From contig CM029612.1 in assembly GCA_017311315.1 (NCBI GenBank), positions 20,777,625-20,841,624 on the forward strand: a stretch of DNA of 64,000 bases. Reading direction: 5' to 3'. The stretch comes from Dendrocalamus latiflorus. Lineage: Eukaryota > Streptophyta > Magnoliopsida > Poales > Poaceae. The notes under the pieces were generated by a model. The model worked only from the letters and a program-made list of their open reading frames with translations. It had not been told where the DNA came from and made no database searches. This document shows, piece after piece, positions 22,761 through 36,118 of the stretch (positions within the stretch are counted from its first letter, which is position 1; every line of letters starts with the position of its first letter). The position numbers were made by a program, and so were the translations under genes.

Positions 22761-23757
22761 GGGGATTGGGAGTTATTTGTCCTTTTGGCCTATTTTAAGG
22801 AGGATTTTGACTCTTTTCCATCCATTGTAATATATTGCATATTTAATTTCAGCAACTTGTATTATAATATAACTATATAGAACTTTGACTATTACCTTTA
22901 TATGACATGGTATCTTACTTTATATCTTGTCATATCTTATGCTAGTTTGCTAGATTTATCATGTCTTTCTATATGTAACTTAGCTCTTACCATGCTAGCT
23001 TTATTAAATGTGAGAAACTTGAATTTAATCATGTCTTGTTGGATCTCATGACTAGTTTTGCTCTAGTAATTTTCTTATGATTCATGCCATGTCAAATAGG
23101 CTAAGTTGAGTTTTGAATCTAAATTGAGCTTTAGATCAAGCTATACTATTTCTTTATTGAAGTATGAGTTTACTTCTTCTAGGCTTTTGCAGCTTGGGTC
23201 CAGTATAGCTTACGGAATAAAGAGTAGCTAATTGTTCTTGAACTAAAAATCAAAAGTGAAAAATGATCCTTTTTATGCAAAAAAAACTAATCTCAGCAAT
23301 TCTTTCTAATGAGACAGTTTATTATTGCAGTAGACATGAATTTAGTGGAGTTTTGGATAATCTAGACCACTCTCTTAAGACTCTTGGTTGGGATTGTCAT
23401 AGTGAGATTGAGATCTAACACATGGCTAAGAAAGCAAAAATATAAAAAATGGTTGAAGCTTAGGAAGTAGTTGTGGATGACTCTTAGTACAGGACTATAT
23501 TTGTTAAGATAAACCAAAAATGAATTTCAATAAGTGCTAAATATGCTAATTATGCTTAATTCCAAGTGCTTGAATAAAATTATTCAACATTGAACTTGTA
23601 GCACTCTAAATAGACTCAATTGTAGCTACTTGGTTTGATACTTGATTGACATGGCTTAGCTCATTTTTTTGTACCTTTGGCTAAACTATGATCTTAAGCA
23701 ACTTGACAAGCTAAAAATCTATTTAATTATAGATTATTGATTATTTGGCTTTAGTTT

Positions 23758-23851
<94 letters not shown>

Positions 23852-24408
23852 TGCCATGATTTAGATAACTTATTCACGTAATATGGCTTGATGTAATACT
23901 TGTAGAATCACTATGGATAATTTGCATAGCTCCTTAAGCTAAAATTGAATGAAATGCAGCCACTTCATTTCATTCATGTTCTATTTTCTTTCATGTGTCT
24001 TGATAAATCTATTGTTAAAGTAGGAGACAGATTGGTAAAAATGCATATCTACAGCATGAATTAGAATTTTTGGTGTTTTTGTATGAAATCTTGCAAAGTT
24101 GGAGGTTTAATGGTTTACCGTGATTCTCTTGATCTTTTAATCTCTTCTCACCATGACCAATGTCAATAGAATAATTGTTCTTTCATATGGATCCATAGAG
24201 AGATTTCCTAATTTATTTGGTGGATTAGAAGTTTTTTGTGGGAAACTTATCATTTTCAGTAACTTCACCCTATTTTTGGTTAATATGGTCATTTTCAACA
24301 TTTGCAATACTTGCATGACCATTTTACGCTTTTGTTTGCAAAATTCTCTCTTTAATTCTAAAACCACCTCCTATTTATATTTTTGAGAAATTACCTATGA
24401 GTTCATCA
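22760..24408 (+). other. Non-coding 3' part of the copia element
   Basis: GCGGGGGATTGGG at 22758 marks the end of pol and could serve as a purine tract. The rest is AT-rich with a long TA repeat. No open frame is supported. Confidence 0.5.
23761..23848 (+). repeat. (TA)44 microsatellite
   Basis: An uninterrupted run of 44 TA units between AGTTTTGA and GTTTGCC. Confidence 0.97.
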
Positions 24409-26038
24409 AGAGAAAATTGAAGAACTATGTGAGAAGATCTAAGTTTTTGTTGTAATGAACCATTGTCATATTGAAAGTTTTAGGATTTGAATTTTGCAAA
24501 AAAAAATTAGCTTTCAGCTTTGTTACAGTCCTGATGGTCTAACTAGTAGAAGCATTTTTATTTTGACTGAATTGTGGTTTTTAAGAATTTGAGTCATAGA
24601 ATAATTTGGTTTGTCTAGGTCAGTGTGTTTGTGTTGAATGTGCACGTTATAGCTAACATGGTCAAGCTATAAAGAACATGTACCCGGAAACGCTTTCTTG
24701 GTCTTTGAAGGGTAGGGTTGCTTGGAGTCAACCGTGATCAATGATGAGGATCGGGTTTACGCTCATGGAGTAGTCGAGGCCCAGAACGATTAAGGGTAGT
24801 GGGTGAGATGGATGAGCTCAAGCATAACACAATGAAGGCGAAGAATGTTGAAGGGAATTTCGAGCGACGGGTTGCACCATGTGGCTTGGTCGGTCCAAGT
24901 GAGGTATGCCCTAATGAAACTGGAATGAGGAGAGACTTGTTAACATGTGGCAAGCTAGTGGTGCATCTATACATGGCAAGTATAACAATTGCTTGCAACA
25001 GAAGATGGGGACCGAGTCAAAAAAGGGTATTTTAATAAGTTGACCAAAATACCTAAAACTATCTTGAATGGAAACCACGGCCTTGAGAAAGCAGTTTAGG
25101 TCAAGAAGAAACCGATAACATTAAGTTGGGTCAAAAGCTTTAGCGGATTTGGATTTATGTACTTTAAAAAGTATGCATAAGTGTAGTGTGTGAATAAAAC
25201 TCATGTTGTGTGGGTTAACGGGTTACCTCTATTTGTGCTAAGTGGATAATATCCATTAGGGTTAGATGGGGCTGGTTAACTTATCTATTTAATAGGTTGG
25301 GATGAAAACTTGTAAGTTAACCATCCAATCATCTTAGCTTTACTCTTTGAAGCCAAATACTCTACGGTTTGGGTTTGAGAAGTGTGAGTGCTATGGTGTG
25401 TTCTCTTGTCCTTCAGGTGGAGCCGTAAAACTTTCATTCTCAAGTAGCAATATATCAAATTTGTTCATCTCTCATGAATCTTCCTTGTTTTGGTTGATTT
25501 ACTCTTGATCTTGTTGGTTTTGACATCTTCTCTTCCCTTCTTAATCTTGCTCTGTGTTAATGATGTGTAAGTGATAGAGATAATTCATTGAAATCAATCC
25601 CCCATCCATTAAGACATCAAATTTTGCAAGTTTTGAAGTTGGTCAGTTTTTGCTTGATTTAGCATCTCCGAGTAATTTCTTGATCCAGTTATTTTAGCCT
25701 TGATTCTTTAGGTGATCTAGTTTGCTATGACATATAGGAATATATTTAGAGCCATTTTGCCTCATTCACCACGAGAAAATCATATTTACCATTTTTGGTT
25801 TTTGACCAGTTTTGATGCAATATTTCTTCAAACGAAAAAAGGTCAGAATGTTGGCAACGAACTAAAATTATTGCTCACCGATTGTTTTGGGCTGCTTTGT
25901 GTTCTTGTTCTGGTGGCTTTTGTGTTATGTTTTTATCTTAATCTTCATAACTTTGTAGCTATCGGAGTGAAGGATCGTGAATACTTAAAGCAAAACTGAA
26001 AGCACCATTTGCATCTCTGTTGTTATACCGGTCCTACA
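24409..26038 (+). repeat. 3' LTR of the 16-26 kb copia element
   Basis: The partner of the 16048-17342 repeat, about 1630 bp, ending GGTCCTACA. It contains a stretch of roughly 350 bp (24822-25175) that the 5' LTR lacks. The start is approximate. Confidence 0.78.
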
Positions 26039-26043
26039 TCTTC

Positions 26044-27275
26044 ACCTATAACTTTCTCCATAACTGGATTAAGACTGTCATCTCTGTCGATCGATTAGTG
26101 GCACACGATAGGCACCACTCATTTGGGCTTTTAAGGTTGAGCTTTTGATTTATTTTATATTGTAGTGACTTTTTCATTGTACCTACAGATAGCTTTTCAA
26201 CATAATTAAATTTTAAAAATAAAAAAGGTTACATTATCAGAAATAATATAAAGGAATAAGGGGGGAAAATACAAAAAAAAACTTAAAAAAAGCTAGGGGA
26301 AAAAGCGCCGAAAGTCAATCTGAACTTTCATCGAGAACCTGTGAAGAAACTTCATCCATCTTTGCATAAACGTGCGGTGAGTTTTGCTCGCTTAATTCTT
26401 GTCTCTCCTTCCGGAGTGGGTCAATTCGGCCGGCCAAACTCCGCTTGACCCCCAGGCCGGGGGCATCTTGGAACTTGCAGGTCGCAGCCGCGCCACCGCC
26501 GTAGACGACGTCGGCATCAGCGGTGCTGCTCCACCGGGTAGAATGCAGATGCCGTTCTGCTCTGGCTAGCTACGTAGATGTCGGCAACAGCGCGACGACG
26601 GCACAGTTGCGTTCGTATTTCGGTAGCGTTTCGGGCGCGAAAGATGCGTGTGACCGAGCTGGGAGGAGACAAATTTGGAGCAAGACGACGCGCGCAGATC
26701 CATCCATTTATCCGTGAACCGCATGCTGCGGGTGAACCTTGCGATGCTGGAACGGGACAACCGGTTGGTTTCTTGACTCGATCCCCGAGCATGGATGGTT
26801 CTACTGAACTTCTAGCTAATGCTTAGCTCGGTCAGGCGACTCGGCTTGGCTTCGGTCAGTCCGGTCATCCGTCCCCTGGCCCCGCCCCGGCTTGCCTGGA
26901 TATGCGACATGAAGCGGTGGGCTCCCTCGCCTGCACGTGCACTAGCTTCCTATGCGGTAAATATCATGCTGTCAATTCACACTGTTGGCTTAAATTTCCA
27001 CCCAGAAAAGTCCCGTTGGGTGTGTGAGATGGAACGGCCCTTGTTGGCTTTTCGTACGCACTTTGTCCTTGCTTCCTATCTTTCTTTGTAAAGAGGGCAA
27101 ACAGGAATACATCCCACTCACGTATTTATACGTCCTCTGCAAACATGCTAGAAATTTTGTAGAAACTATAGGACCTCATGAAGCGCAGGCAAGCGCTTCA
27201 CCGCTAAACTCGCATGCATATATATATATATATATATATAAAAGATACGCTACACAGATCCTATGGATTAAGGTC
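26044..27275. other. Intergenic, no gene recognised
   Basis: 26400-26830 is GC-rich with small open frames on both strands but no domain. 27217-27240 is a short TA microsatellite. I see no coding gene. Confidence 0.4.
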
Positions 27276-27549
27276 CGCTCGATTGGGCTGAAAAACTGTG
27301 GATTATGACTGAAATTACACTGTAGCGGTTGAAATTTTACTGTAGCTGAATGTGGCTTATTTGGCGTAATTAAATTTAAAATAATTAAAAAATAGAAAAA
27401 ATATGCTAGTTCATCACAGATAACGCAAACGAATACAGAAAAAAAGAACTGACAAAAAAGCTCAAAAAATACCAAAAGTTTAGAAAAAGACGAAATTTAT
27501 TAATAGTGAAAAATAAGCTAGAAGCTAAAAGCCGAAGCCGAAACGAGCG
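27276..27549. mobile_element. MITE, family A copy 1
   Basis: 274 bp with inverted ends CGCTCGATTGGGCTGAAA...GCCGAAACGAGCG and an AT-rich centre. It aligns in opposite orientation with 38449-38777 (e.g. AAAAATATGCTAG.TCATCACAGATAAC against the reverse complement there). The superfamily is not settled because I could not fix the target duplication. Confidence 0.65.
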
Positions 27550-28519
27550 AGGTTAGGTGGGTGGGAATAAACATTTTCGCTCCTACTACCACCAGGCCAC
27601 TGGCTCATCCTTTATTATTTCTTTCTTTGGATACATAATTTTCTTGAGAGAATTTCCTATTCTTGAGAGAATTTGACACCCTTTATTCATCGTAACATTT
27701 CGTTACAAATGATGGGTTCGATTGATGCCAGAATACCAATAATCAAATAACAGAGTTAAAGAGGGTTTAGCTAGTTGAAAGTATCCTTTTCAGGCGTAAC
27801 AGCATAACCTTTCGATTAACTCGTTGATGCATGAATCTCGAATCCATATTCGCATAGTGACCACTAGGGTTTTGGTCTTTTGGATCTCGTTTACCAGACC
27901 AAAACAGAACCAAGGACGGCTCCAGCTAACCGAATGGCTTAACGTTTTTTCCCATTTTGTTTTTGAGTTATCTCAAGATCAGATGTTTAGAGCATATTTG
28001 ATAAGCGATAGCACATACACTCCCAAGGTAAATTAGCAAGCGAAAGGGGGCATTTCGGGCATAAACCGGCCATACTTGGGAGTCCCGGATGGTCACCATT
28101 CAATCTTCGCAAACTCAAGACTGAAAAAAGTTAGCACAATTAGACACGCAGCGCATCAAACTTAGCTTACTGTCGTCGTGTGTGGCAAACAGAAAAAAAA
28201 ACCCTAGCAACACATCACAACGCTCGTGAAGAACAACAGCATGGTGAGGAAGAAAGACGGCACACGGAGGCGGCTAAAATGATGCCCACGGCGTCGCCTT
28301 TCAGAGCTACCACAAGTAACAGAACCCAAACTAAAGAACGGAGACTGACGCAAACACACTGTGCACGCAAATGTACAACGTCTTGGCACCGGTGCCGTCT
28401 TTCTTCACCAAGGAGTTTTGTCGCCTGGCCCAGCAAGGATGATCTGCAAGAGACCAGGAGGAAGAATGAAAACATGTAATTGTGGCATCAGACTCAGAGC
28501 ATGGCATAGTGGTGGGTAA

Positions 28520-31500
28520 CTACTTTCCAGAGGAGGCACGTACATTGCAATCTATGGCGAATCGCCGTGCAAGCATGATCGCCGTGTTCCGTTCCCTAGA
28601 TGTTTCGAAGGCCAGAACTAAGCTGAGGTCACTTCTGGGCTGCCAAAACATCGCCTGTGAGGCTGCTTCACCACCACCTCTAACACCACATAACTGAAAA
28701 GGAACAGTAAGGCTGTAAGAGGCAGGTATTAGCTGGTACACACGAGAATGTTAGGATGTTTACTATCACGCAGCCTAGATCTCAGCTTGGCCGTTAGCAG
28801 TGCTGAACAAGGGCGGCAATACCAACAGATGATCATCGGACAATAGAAGTAAACACGAACCAATGTTATATGCATATGCCAGGTGAACTACTAGTAACAA
28901 TAACATTACAGAACCTTGTTGCAAATCTTGAAAGCGAGCATGTTATATTGATGTCAGAACAGCTGCTTCGATAAGGAATATTATAATCTATTTGCAGGTC
29001 TTGTCTAACCATGAAATAGAAGATATGACGTAGCTGTACCCTACCTGCATTGACGATGAATAGAATTCCTTGGCAACCACTGTCTTTCCTTTAGAAAGTC
29101 TCATCCGCAATCTCCCAACATTGAGAACATGAACAGACTCTTTCGGCTGATCAATTCCATTAAGCTGAAGCACAATGACCTGCCATGAGACACGAGACAT
29201 TGGGAACTTAAGAAAAGATAACTGAAGATGATCACTTGATGCTGGTAATGTTAAACTAAGCATTGTGCCTTGGTGATGATTTGAGATATGGCTAGGTGAT
29301 CATCAATCTCATTTCAAACTAAGCACAGCAGATGACATGTCGATTCATGCATACATGGACCAGAAAGATTTGAACTGATATATTGGTCATGCTCATGCCA
29401 ATACAGACTACTTATTTGGTAAAAGTAAAACGCTAGAAAGACTTCTGCAAATTGCAACCCCTGTATTGCATATATTGTGCAAAAGAGATAACAGAAAGAG
29501 GCAAAGGATGGTATAATCATACATTGAACTCGGTTTCAGGTTTCTTTACCAGTGTCTCTACGTAATCCACCAATCCAGCCTCTGCTAAGAACTCATGTTA
29601 GTCACGCAATAAAAAAGAGATGCAGATAATTTTGCCCAACAGATGTGTTCAGTCAAACAAACCGGGGTCTACTAGACCAGCTGTCTTTGCTATTGCAATT
29701 TCACCACCAAAATTGATTTCAGCTTGCACATACCGTCCAACATCATGTGGCTCTGGAGCATATACTGGTCTCGTGGCACCTACAGAAGTTCCATAACAAC
29801 AAATTTCAGAAGCACCACGGGTCTGAATTTGAGTTGAAGATTAAAATGATTGACATATATTATAAGCACAAGACAAAGACCAAAAATTGACGATTATAGT
29901 TTGCCAGGCAATGCTTGCCCTTAGGCCTTTGCCATAGCTTATTGGCACTAAAAGGAAAAACATGTACTAACAGTTTTCTAATTTGTTGCACAACTCTGTT
30001 TAAGAGAATAATAACATGAATTTGAATGAGAGAGATGCTTTTAGGCCTTGCAACAAGAGTGCAGCCTTTTTTCTTGTGTGTGTGAGAGAGGGAGGAGGGG
30101 GGGGGGGAGCATGATTCCACCTGAAATGATCTCTTTGTTGCTTCCTTTTGGGTGTATCCGGAACCACTGGATTGAAATATTCGAGAAATCCATGGGAGTA
30201 CCACCCAAAGCAACTATGCGTAATATTGAACCTAAGCATTGGAGACCCTCCAAATCGAAGACAGGAATATCATTTCCCTTTAGTCTTTTGTGCAGTTCCA
30301 ACTGGTAAAAAACAAACTTAGAAATCATTGATATATCTCCATGTTTTCTATTGTACTCTACAAAAAATCTCTACCCATTGGAAGTATTTCAGATGTTGAA
30401 ATAAAAGAGCTTGAGATTGATGGCCACATATAAATAACAGCAGAAACAGTTTGATCCCCAGGCCACTGTTTAGGCACACATAGTTCCTTTTTTTTACTGA
30501 TCCAAGTAGCACCATAACTGTTTCACCAAATATCGCAAATAATCTATATGCATCATATTCAACATTAGTCGACCATAGCAAAGTTTTTGAAGGGAAAGAA
30601 AACAGTGACTGCCTAATAAGATTTTTTTTCTTTTATTTTCCAAGTCAGCATTCTGTTTACTTGCTTATTATGTTCATAGCATTTCAATAATCATACAAAT
30701 AATCACATGCTTCTGAATCCAATGGTGCCTAACACATCCATGCTTTTATACTCATTAATTTTCATTACACTACTGACTACACATGACAAAACGTTATATG
30801 GTTTCAGCTTTGAATATGAAGATATCTTGAAAATAGCCATGCGAAATAAGTACAAAAGCTGGCACTGGTAACACATACCTCTTTCAAAAGATTAACACAA
30901 TCTGTGGACTTTTCAGCGAACGTCTTACGTAAAATTTGGATTTCATTTTCCACATCCATTGCCTGGAGAAGTACTAAACGTGTAAATAGAGTTGACACAC
31001 TCCAGTTAATGTACCGAGCTGTGCAATAACTAAAATCAATTCTACCTTGCTAGGGTAATGCAGCATTTTGATTCTCCGGGCCTCTCTAACTTCTTTCTTA
31101 AGTTCCTCCATATCCTTCCAAACAGCAAATAGATGTCACATACACATTGATTTTTTGAAAAACAAAGTAAAAGAATGGTTTTGTAAGTTAGAAATGATGT
31201 CAGTCTCTGAACCTCTGGACGTATATGAAAGAGTATATGCTGCTGGAAGTTGCAAAGAATAGCAGGGGACTAGAGATTGAGTATTGTGCTAAATGGATAG
31301 AAAGCTAACTAAGATAAATAAGAACAGGAACAACAACCAAAATGCAATGTACTAAGGGTACAATGCTGGAGAGTATTGGTTATCCCAAACTGCACTGGTG
31401 TGCGCAGAGTAACTTGCATGTACTTCAAATTTTATAACAATGTATGTATGCGTATAGAGAAATGAGCAGGTCCTCAAAATTGACCAAAGCAATTTATGTA

Positions 31501-33566
31501 GATAAATCAGTTCAACTAGGAATAATTGCTTGGTAGAAATATAAAGAAGAACAGGAACAAGTAAAAGAAATATTAAAGTAAACTTCAATGCAGGAAACTG
31601 GAAGCAGCAAATTAAGCACATGCACTAGCTTGTAGTAATTGATATGTAATGAACTAATGAAGGTGAAAATATTTTAAATAATATCTATGTACTTGCTTCC
31701 CAGTTCTTTGGGACATCGTTTCATGCTCCTGAAGTGCTTGTTGTACTCTTTGCACAGCAGACCTAGCACCTTCTATCTCTGTGTGAGCATTAGCTCTTTC
31801 TTCTTCAACAATTCTCTTGGCATCTTCAGAAGCCTATGAGCAAGATGAAAAAGAGCAAACCCTCAAACGTGTAAACAAATGACAATGTGCCAGATGTGTT
31901 GAGGACAGTTCAAAACGGAGAAGCATGGATATGCTTTTTTACAAATGTCAAATGCTGATGTTAAAAAATGACTCAAGAAAATTCAAACCCTGCTTGAGAT
32001 AATTCATGCACTATACTCACATGAGCAACTGCATGCTTTTGTCTGAGGCCTATTTGGAAAATCAAGTCAAAATCTTCATACATATTCATTACACAAGCCA
32101 CCATGGACAAAGGGCTGGAATTACAAGGTTCAAAATTCTGAGGGAAATCACCACCAGCCACAATGGTGCAAACTGGTGCTGTGGTGCATAGTTTCTTTCT
32201 CTACAATAATCAAGTCCCCTCAACACATGCTTTCACACACATTCAATTGTAAGAAAAAGCTAACCTTACTCTAATGTAGTAAGGTAGGCATATGTTCTTC
32301 CCAACTAAAATAATATCTTTGGTTAGCACTGAATGCCCTAATTTTTTATGATCAACGGACATATTCCTCAAATGAATATGCAATCCTTATGTGTTTTGTA
32401 TACACCTCTAAAATTAGGGAACTATATTAATTCCTAGCGATGACTTATTTTCCTGAGGACTTCGTGAATTAACCATTAAGCTGCATCCCTTGCAGACATG
32501 TCACGGTGAGCTAGATTTTTTTTCTCTAGTACCATAACTGCAAATTAAGAAAGCAAATAAGCATGCAAGTTGGCACTGCGAACAAACAAATTGACATATA
32601 CCAGCTTTAATGATGTTGCTAATTTTGTGACCTCCACTTTTTGCTGAAGCAACTCAGCCTCTCTTTTGGAGAGCTGAACTGCAAGAATTTCCACCTACAA
32701 AATAGTATTACTATAATCAAATGCCAACCCTAGAAAGGAGTGCTACCTTGGCAGGTAGCTGGAAGTTTCTCAACAATATAAGAGAATTACAATGACTTGA
32801 AGAATTAAATTAGACTGTGCGGACTGCGGAGTATAATATTTTATAAACATATGCTATTGGAAATAAATACATGTCAAGACAAAAGATAAACCTAAATGAA
32901 AAATGCCTTAAGTCTAGGATATGAAGAAACCAACCATAGAAATAGACTCCTCAATTTCATCCTTAGTTTTGCCTGTCACCCGACCTCTAAGTGACTCCAG
33001 TACACTCTTTAGATTCTTCAGAAGGATATCTCGCTCCAACAAAGCCACTTGTCTCCATTTAACCTGAGAGTTTGAGCAAGTCAAATAAAACATAAAAAGT
33101 TCTATTTTTAGTCATGCTTACAGTTACTGATAAACTAAATTCATCATGGAGTGTATAAGCCAACACACTGTAAGCAGCATATAATATAATCGTAGATGTA
33201 ACAAAGGCACTCTGCAACATGATTAATTAAAATGATTGGCAGATAGGCAATAATGCACTAAAATGTAAAGGTATGAACCTCTTTAGACAGCAAAGTGGCA
33301 GTGTTGAGACCCTTCTCAAACTTCATTGCAAGTTCACGGACTGAGAGACGCTGACGACGATCAAGCAGATCTCCAGTCTCCTTGGCGACAATCTCCTTGA
33401 GAGGTGGCATTTCTGGGCCATCAGCCAGCTTGATCACTATACCGTTTGAACCATTCTTGTAGGTAGGAAATTTACTTCTGATGATGTTTGCTGGACGCAA
33501 TGGCCCTGGCCGTAGGGCCTCACTCTGCGTCTTGCCCCCATAATCAAGAGTTGCTGCCCAGGTCAT
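28520..33566 (-). CDS. SCAB1: SCAB1-type stomatal closure-related actin-binding protein, 489 aa
   Basis: A plant-specific actin-filament binding and bundling protein; in Arabidopsis SCAB1 acts in guard-cell actin remodelling during stomatal closure. Coding exons on the minus strand: 33566-33279, 33063-32935, 32694-32602, 31833-31693, 31114-31046, 30962-30879, 30301-30121, 29779-29663, 29581-29523, 29179-29045, 28693-28520. All junctions are GT-AG and the sum is 1470 nt. The order is an N-terminal actin-binding region with KEIVAKETGDLLDRRQRLSVRELA, a Glu/Lys-rich coiled coil (about residues 97-270), then the fused Ig-PH module (LGSILRIVALGG...SIQWFRIHPKGSNKEIISG; GKTVVAKEFYSSSMQLCGVRGGG). The length is close to that of SCAB1 (about 496 aa). 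The protein starts at the first Met of the conserved block. Intact. Confidence 0.95.
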
Positions 33567-33825
33567 CTATAAAATACAAGTATCCTGAAATACTAGCTTC
33601 ACAAAAGAAAAGGCATTATTATTGCACAATTTACAACATTTACTTGCATTAAATATGTCATGTGCATAACTGATTGACATTTGACGATTTCTTCCTTCTC
33701 CAAAACAAGCCAAAAGCAAAGGTCGAGTGACAGCACAGGGAAATTTGCAAAATGGAATCCAAGAATGTGAAGGTGGAAACAGGCTGGATGAGAAACAAAA
33801 TATGACCTAATTGTTTTTAGGACCT

Positions 33826-33893
33826 ACAGCTTACGTGAAGCAAATGATAAACATCACTGACAGCTTACGTGAAGCAAATGATAAACATCACAT
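33826..33893 (+). repeat. 34-bp tandem duplication in the SCAB1 5' region
   Basis: ACAGCTTACGTGAAGCAAAT... is repeated twice without change with a 34-bp period. Confidence 0.85.
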
Positions 33894-34491
33894 GATCTTA
33901 TCTTTGAATTGAGAAACAACCAAGAAAACAAATGGGACAAAATCTCTTGAGAAAAAAATAGAAATGTCCAAACATCTTTTCATAAACAATAGGCACCAGA
34001 ACACAGGAAAGAAAAATGGCAAAAAGACAAGACCCACATAAAGAATACAAAAGGTTGATTAATTACACACCAGCAAATTTTTGGAGCACAAATGATTGCA
34101 GGTGGTTGGCAAAATAATGTACCATCAATTCATCAACCTCTCATATTGTCGACAAATCAGAACCCCCACACAGCAAATTTGCACTAGGAATGAAATTAAG
34201 ATCAAAGTGGAACCAACAACTTTTCACATCACTTTCTTGAATTCCACAAAAAGGACAGTTAGAGGACGCCAAGAATGCAACTTTATCAGTGAATAAGGAA
34301 AAGCATTTCCGCTTTACAGTTGGAGTGGTCCACCATTATTGGTTAGCCAAATGGAGAGTTACAGAGGTGACTCAAAGAAGCAGTAAGCATCTAATTCTGC
34401 TTAATTGACCCTCAAGATAAGAATTTTCTCACGGGGCAAGTAAAACAACCAAAATGGCAAAGCTAAGCTACACATTTCTACTACCACCTCA

Positions 34492-34715
34492 AACAAAATA
34501 CTCAAGAACAAACTTTGCGATTACCTGGGTAGATAAAGAGTAAAACTCTAGAGTGAACCATATACTGTGGCAACTTCGGTTCTAAAGATATATGTCTTGG
34601 AACAAAATACTCAAGAACAAACTTTGCGATTACCTGGGTAGATAAAGAGTAAAACTCTAGAGTGAACCATATACTGTGGCAACTTCGGTTCTAAAGATAT
34701 ATGTCTTGGAACAAG
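34492..34715 (+). repeat. Perfect 109-bp tandem duplication in the SCAB1 5' region
   Basis: The segment beginning AACAAAATACTCAAGAACAA at 34492 repeats at 34601 with no mismatch seen over 109 bp and on to about 34715. On the minus strand each copy contains CTACCCAG|GTAATCGC, a good-looking splice donor. Confidence 0.9.
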
Positions 34716-35570
34716 TAGAACTACATTACAATATAGCACGAGTGCATAACAAGTAAAAACTTCATAGTTCTGTTAGTTCCTCAATTTATACTATTTCCTA
34801 CACTAGGAATCCACTTGGAATTTTTTTTTAAAAAATAACTCTGTTAATTACCGAAATGAAGCCAGAAAAAATTACTTAAAAAACAACGCAGTATGTAGGA
34901 TTATACTAACTTCGACCGAAAGACAAGACATATCTTAGACCAAACAAAACTAAAAAAAATTGTGGAGTTGAACTTACTCCTACTGTTCCCCCAATGCAAG
35001 CATCGCAAGCTCTACGCGGCCTCATCAAGAGATAAACAATTGAACTACAGCTGTATTACCCCCATTAATTTGTACTCCACACGGAATCCCATTTTATTTT
35101 CCGAGTTCTAGTACTACTAACCACCCAACTGCTCCATGCAAATGTGAGCACGAAGTTCAATCTTCTCCCACCGAAACACGAAACCAAGAAATGATTGAAC
35201 AGCACCTAGCTAAATCGTCTACATAATACGCTTGGAAAAACACAAGAAGAGAAGAAATTTATTTTACCCACGAGCTAAGCGAAAACGGTCCAAACTTTCC
35301 GCTACCCGAGCAGGCGGTGCCTCAAGAACAACGGCAAATTCAACAAAAGAGAAGATAAAAATCCCCGGGGGAATAAAAATGGATGCCAAGAACTAACCCC
35401 ACAATGCGCGCGTCTCGGCCGAGGCTTGGATTCGAGACCTCCTCCACGCGGAGCGGCCTCGGATCTCTGCAGGCTGGTGCGAACCGGCGGCAGAATCACC
35501 GATTCGCGCCGCAATGGGACTGATCTGGCGAGTAATTTTCTGGAAATTTGGGGATCTTACGACAGGTTTG

Positions 35571-36118
35571 CGTTGAGGGAAGGAAGATTCCTGCGCGGAG
35601 TTTGCTCCGTGCTCTCTCTCTCTTCTCTCTTCTATGGGCTTCAGCTAGTGCCTGATAGAGCGGGTGGCAGCTTTGAATGGCATCTTTTTTCGCTAGGGCC
35701 ACACGACGTGCATCTTCTTTGCTGTTTCCTAGTTGACAAGGCAGGGCCATTGAAATTAAAAAAAACACTATGTTCTCACTTTTATGGGTGGTTTTCCTTT
35801 TCATAAAGATAATAAATCTCGACGTACATACTGGTGTTAACATTTTTTACATATTTTGTTACAGCTTCTACATAAATTCGAAATACAACGGTTTATCTTC
35901 ATACGACATGGAGGAAAATGTGTTTCATAGTATACATCTATAACGCTATATGATAAAATGATAAAATGTAATCCTTAAAAATGCAGTAGTGCTACACAAA
36001 GACAATGTATTTTCTAAAAAGAGGCATGTAATGCTTATTAACTAATTTTTTAACAAAGTTCTATAGGATTAACTAACAGTTTCATGTGGCTGGAACAAAC
36101 TAGCAACCCTGCACATAT
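35571..36118. other. SCAB1 upstream region, no gene
   Basis: Likely promoter of SCAB1 (read leftwards). It includes a CT-rich run at 35610-35640 (GA-rich on the transcribed side) near the presumed transcription start. No clear TATA box. Confidence 0.35.

Larger units (their letters stand above)
16048..26038 (+). mobile_element. Degenerate long-LTR Ty1/copia element (Sirevirus-like, tentative)
   Basis: Two diverged direct repeats (about 16048-17342 and about 24409-26038) flank a plus-strand gag-integrase-RT-RNase H order. Candidate TSD is TCTTC (16043-16047 and 26039-26043). The right ends of both LTRs finish in ...TACA. All coding parts are riddled with stops. A 1.6-kb non-coding stretch lies between RNase H and the 3' LTR, as is common in long-LTR copia elements. 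The left LTR edge is approximate because the first bases have diverged. Confidence 0.85.
33579..35570 (-). promoter_or_regulatory. SCAB1 5' UTR intron and probable first non-coding exon
   Basis: The coding start (33566) lies 12 nt after a possible acceptor (TTTTATAG, or TTTCAG slightly further out). A GC-rich block at about 35397-35570 looks like the first exon. On the minus strand it ends ATTGTGGG|GTTAGTTC, a plausible donor, implying a 5' intron of about 1.8 kb. The exon limits are inferred, not proven. Confidence 0.5.

Noticed and set aside
23761..23848. TA tract as a regulatory or origin element
   Set aside because: A simple (TA)44 microsatellite inside a dead retrotransposon; no further signal.
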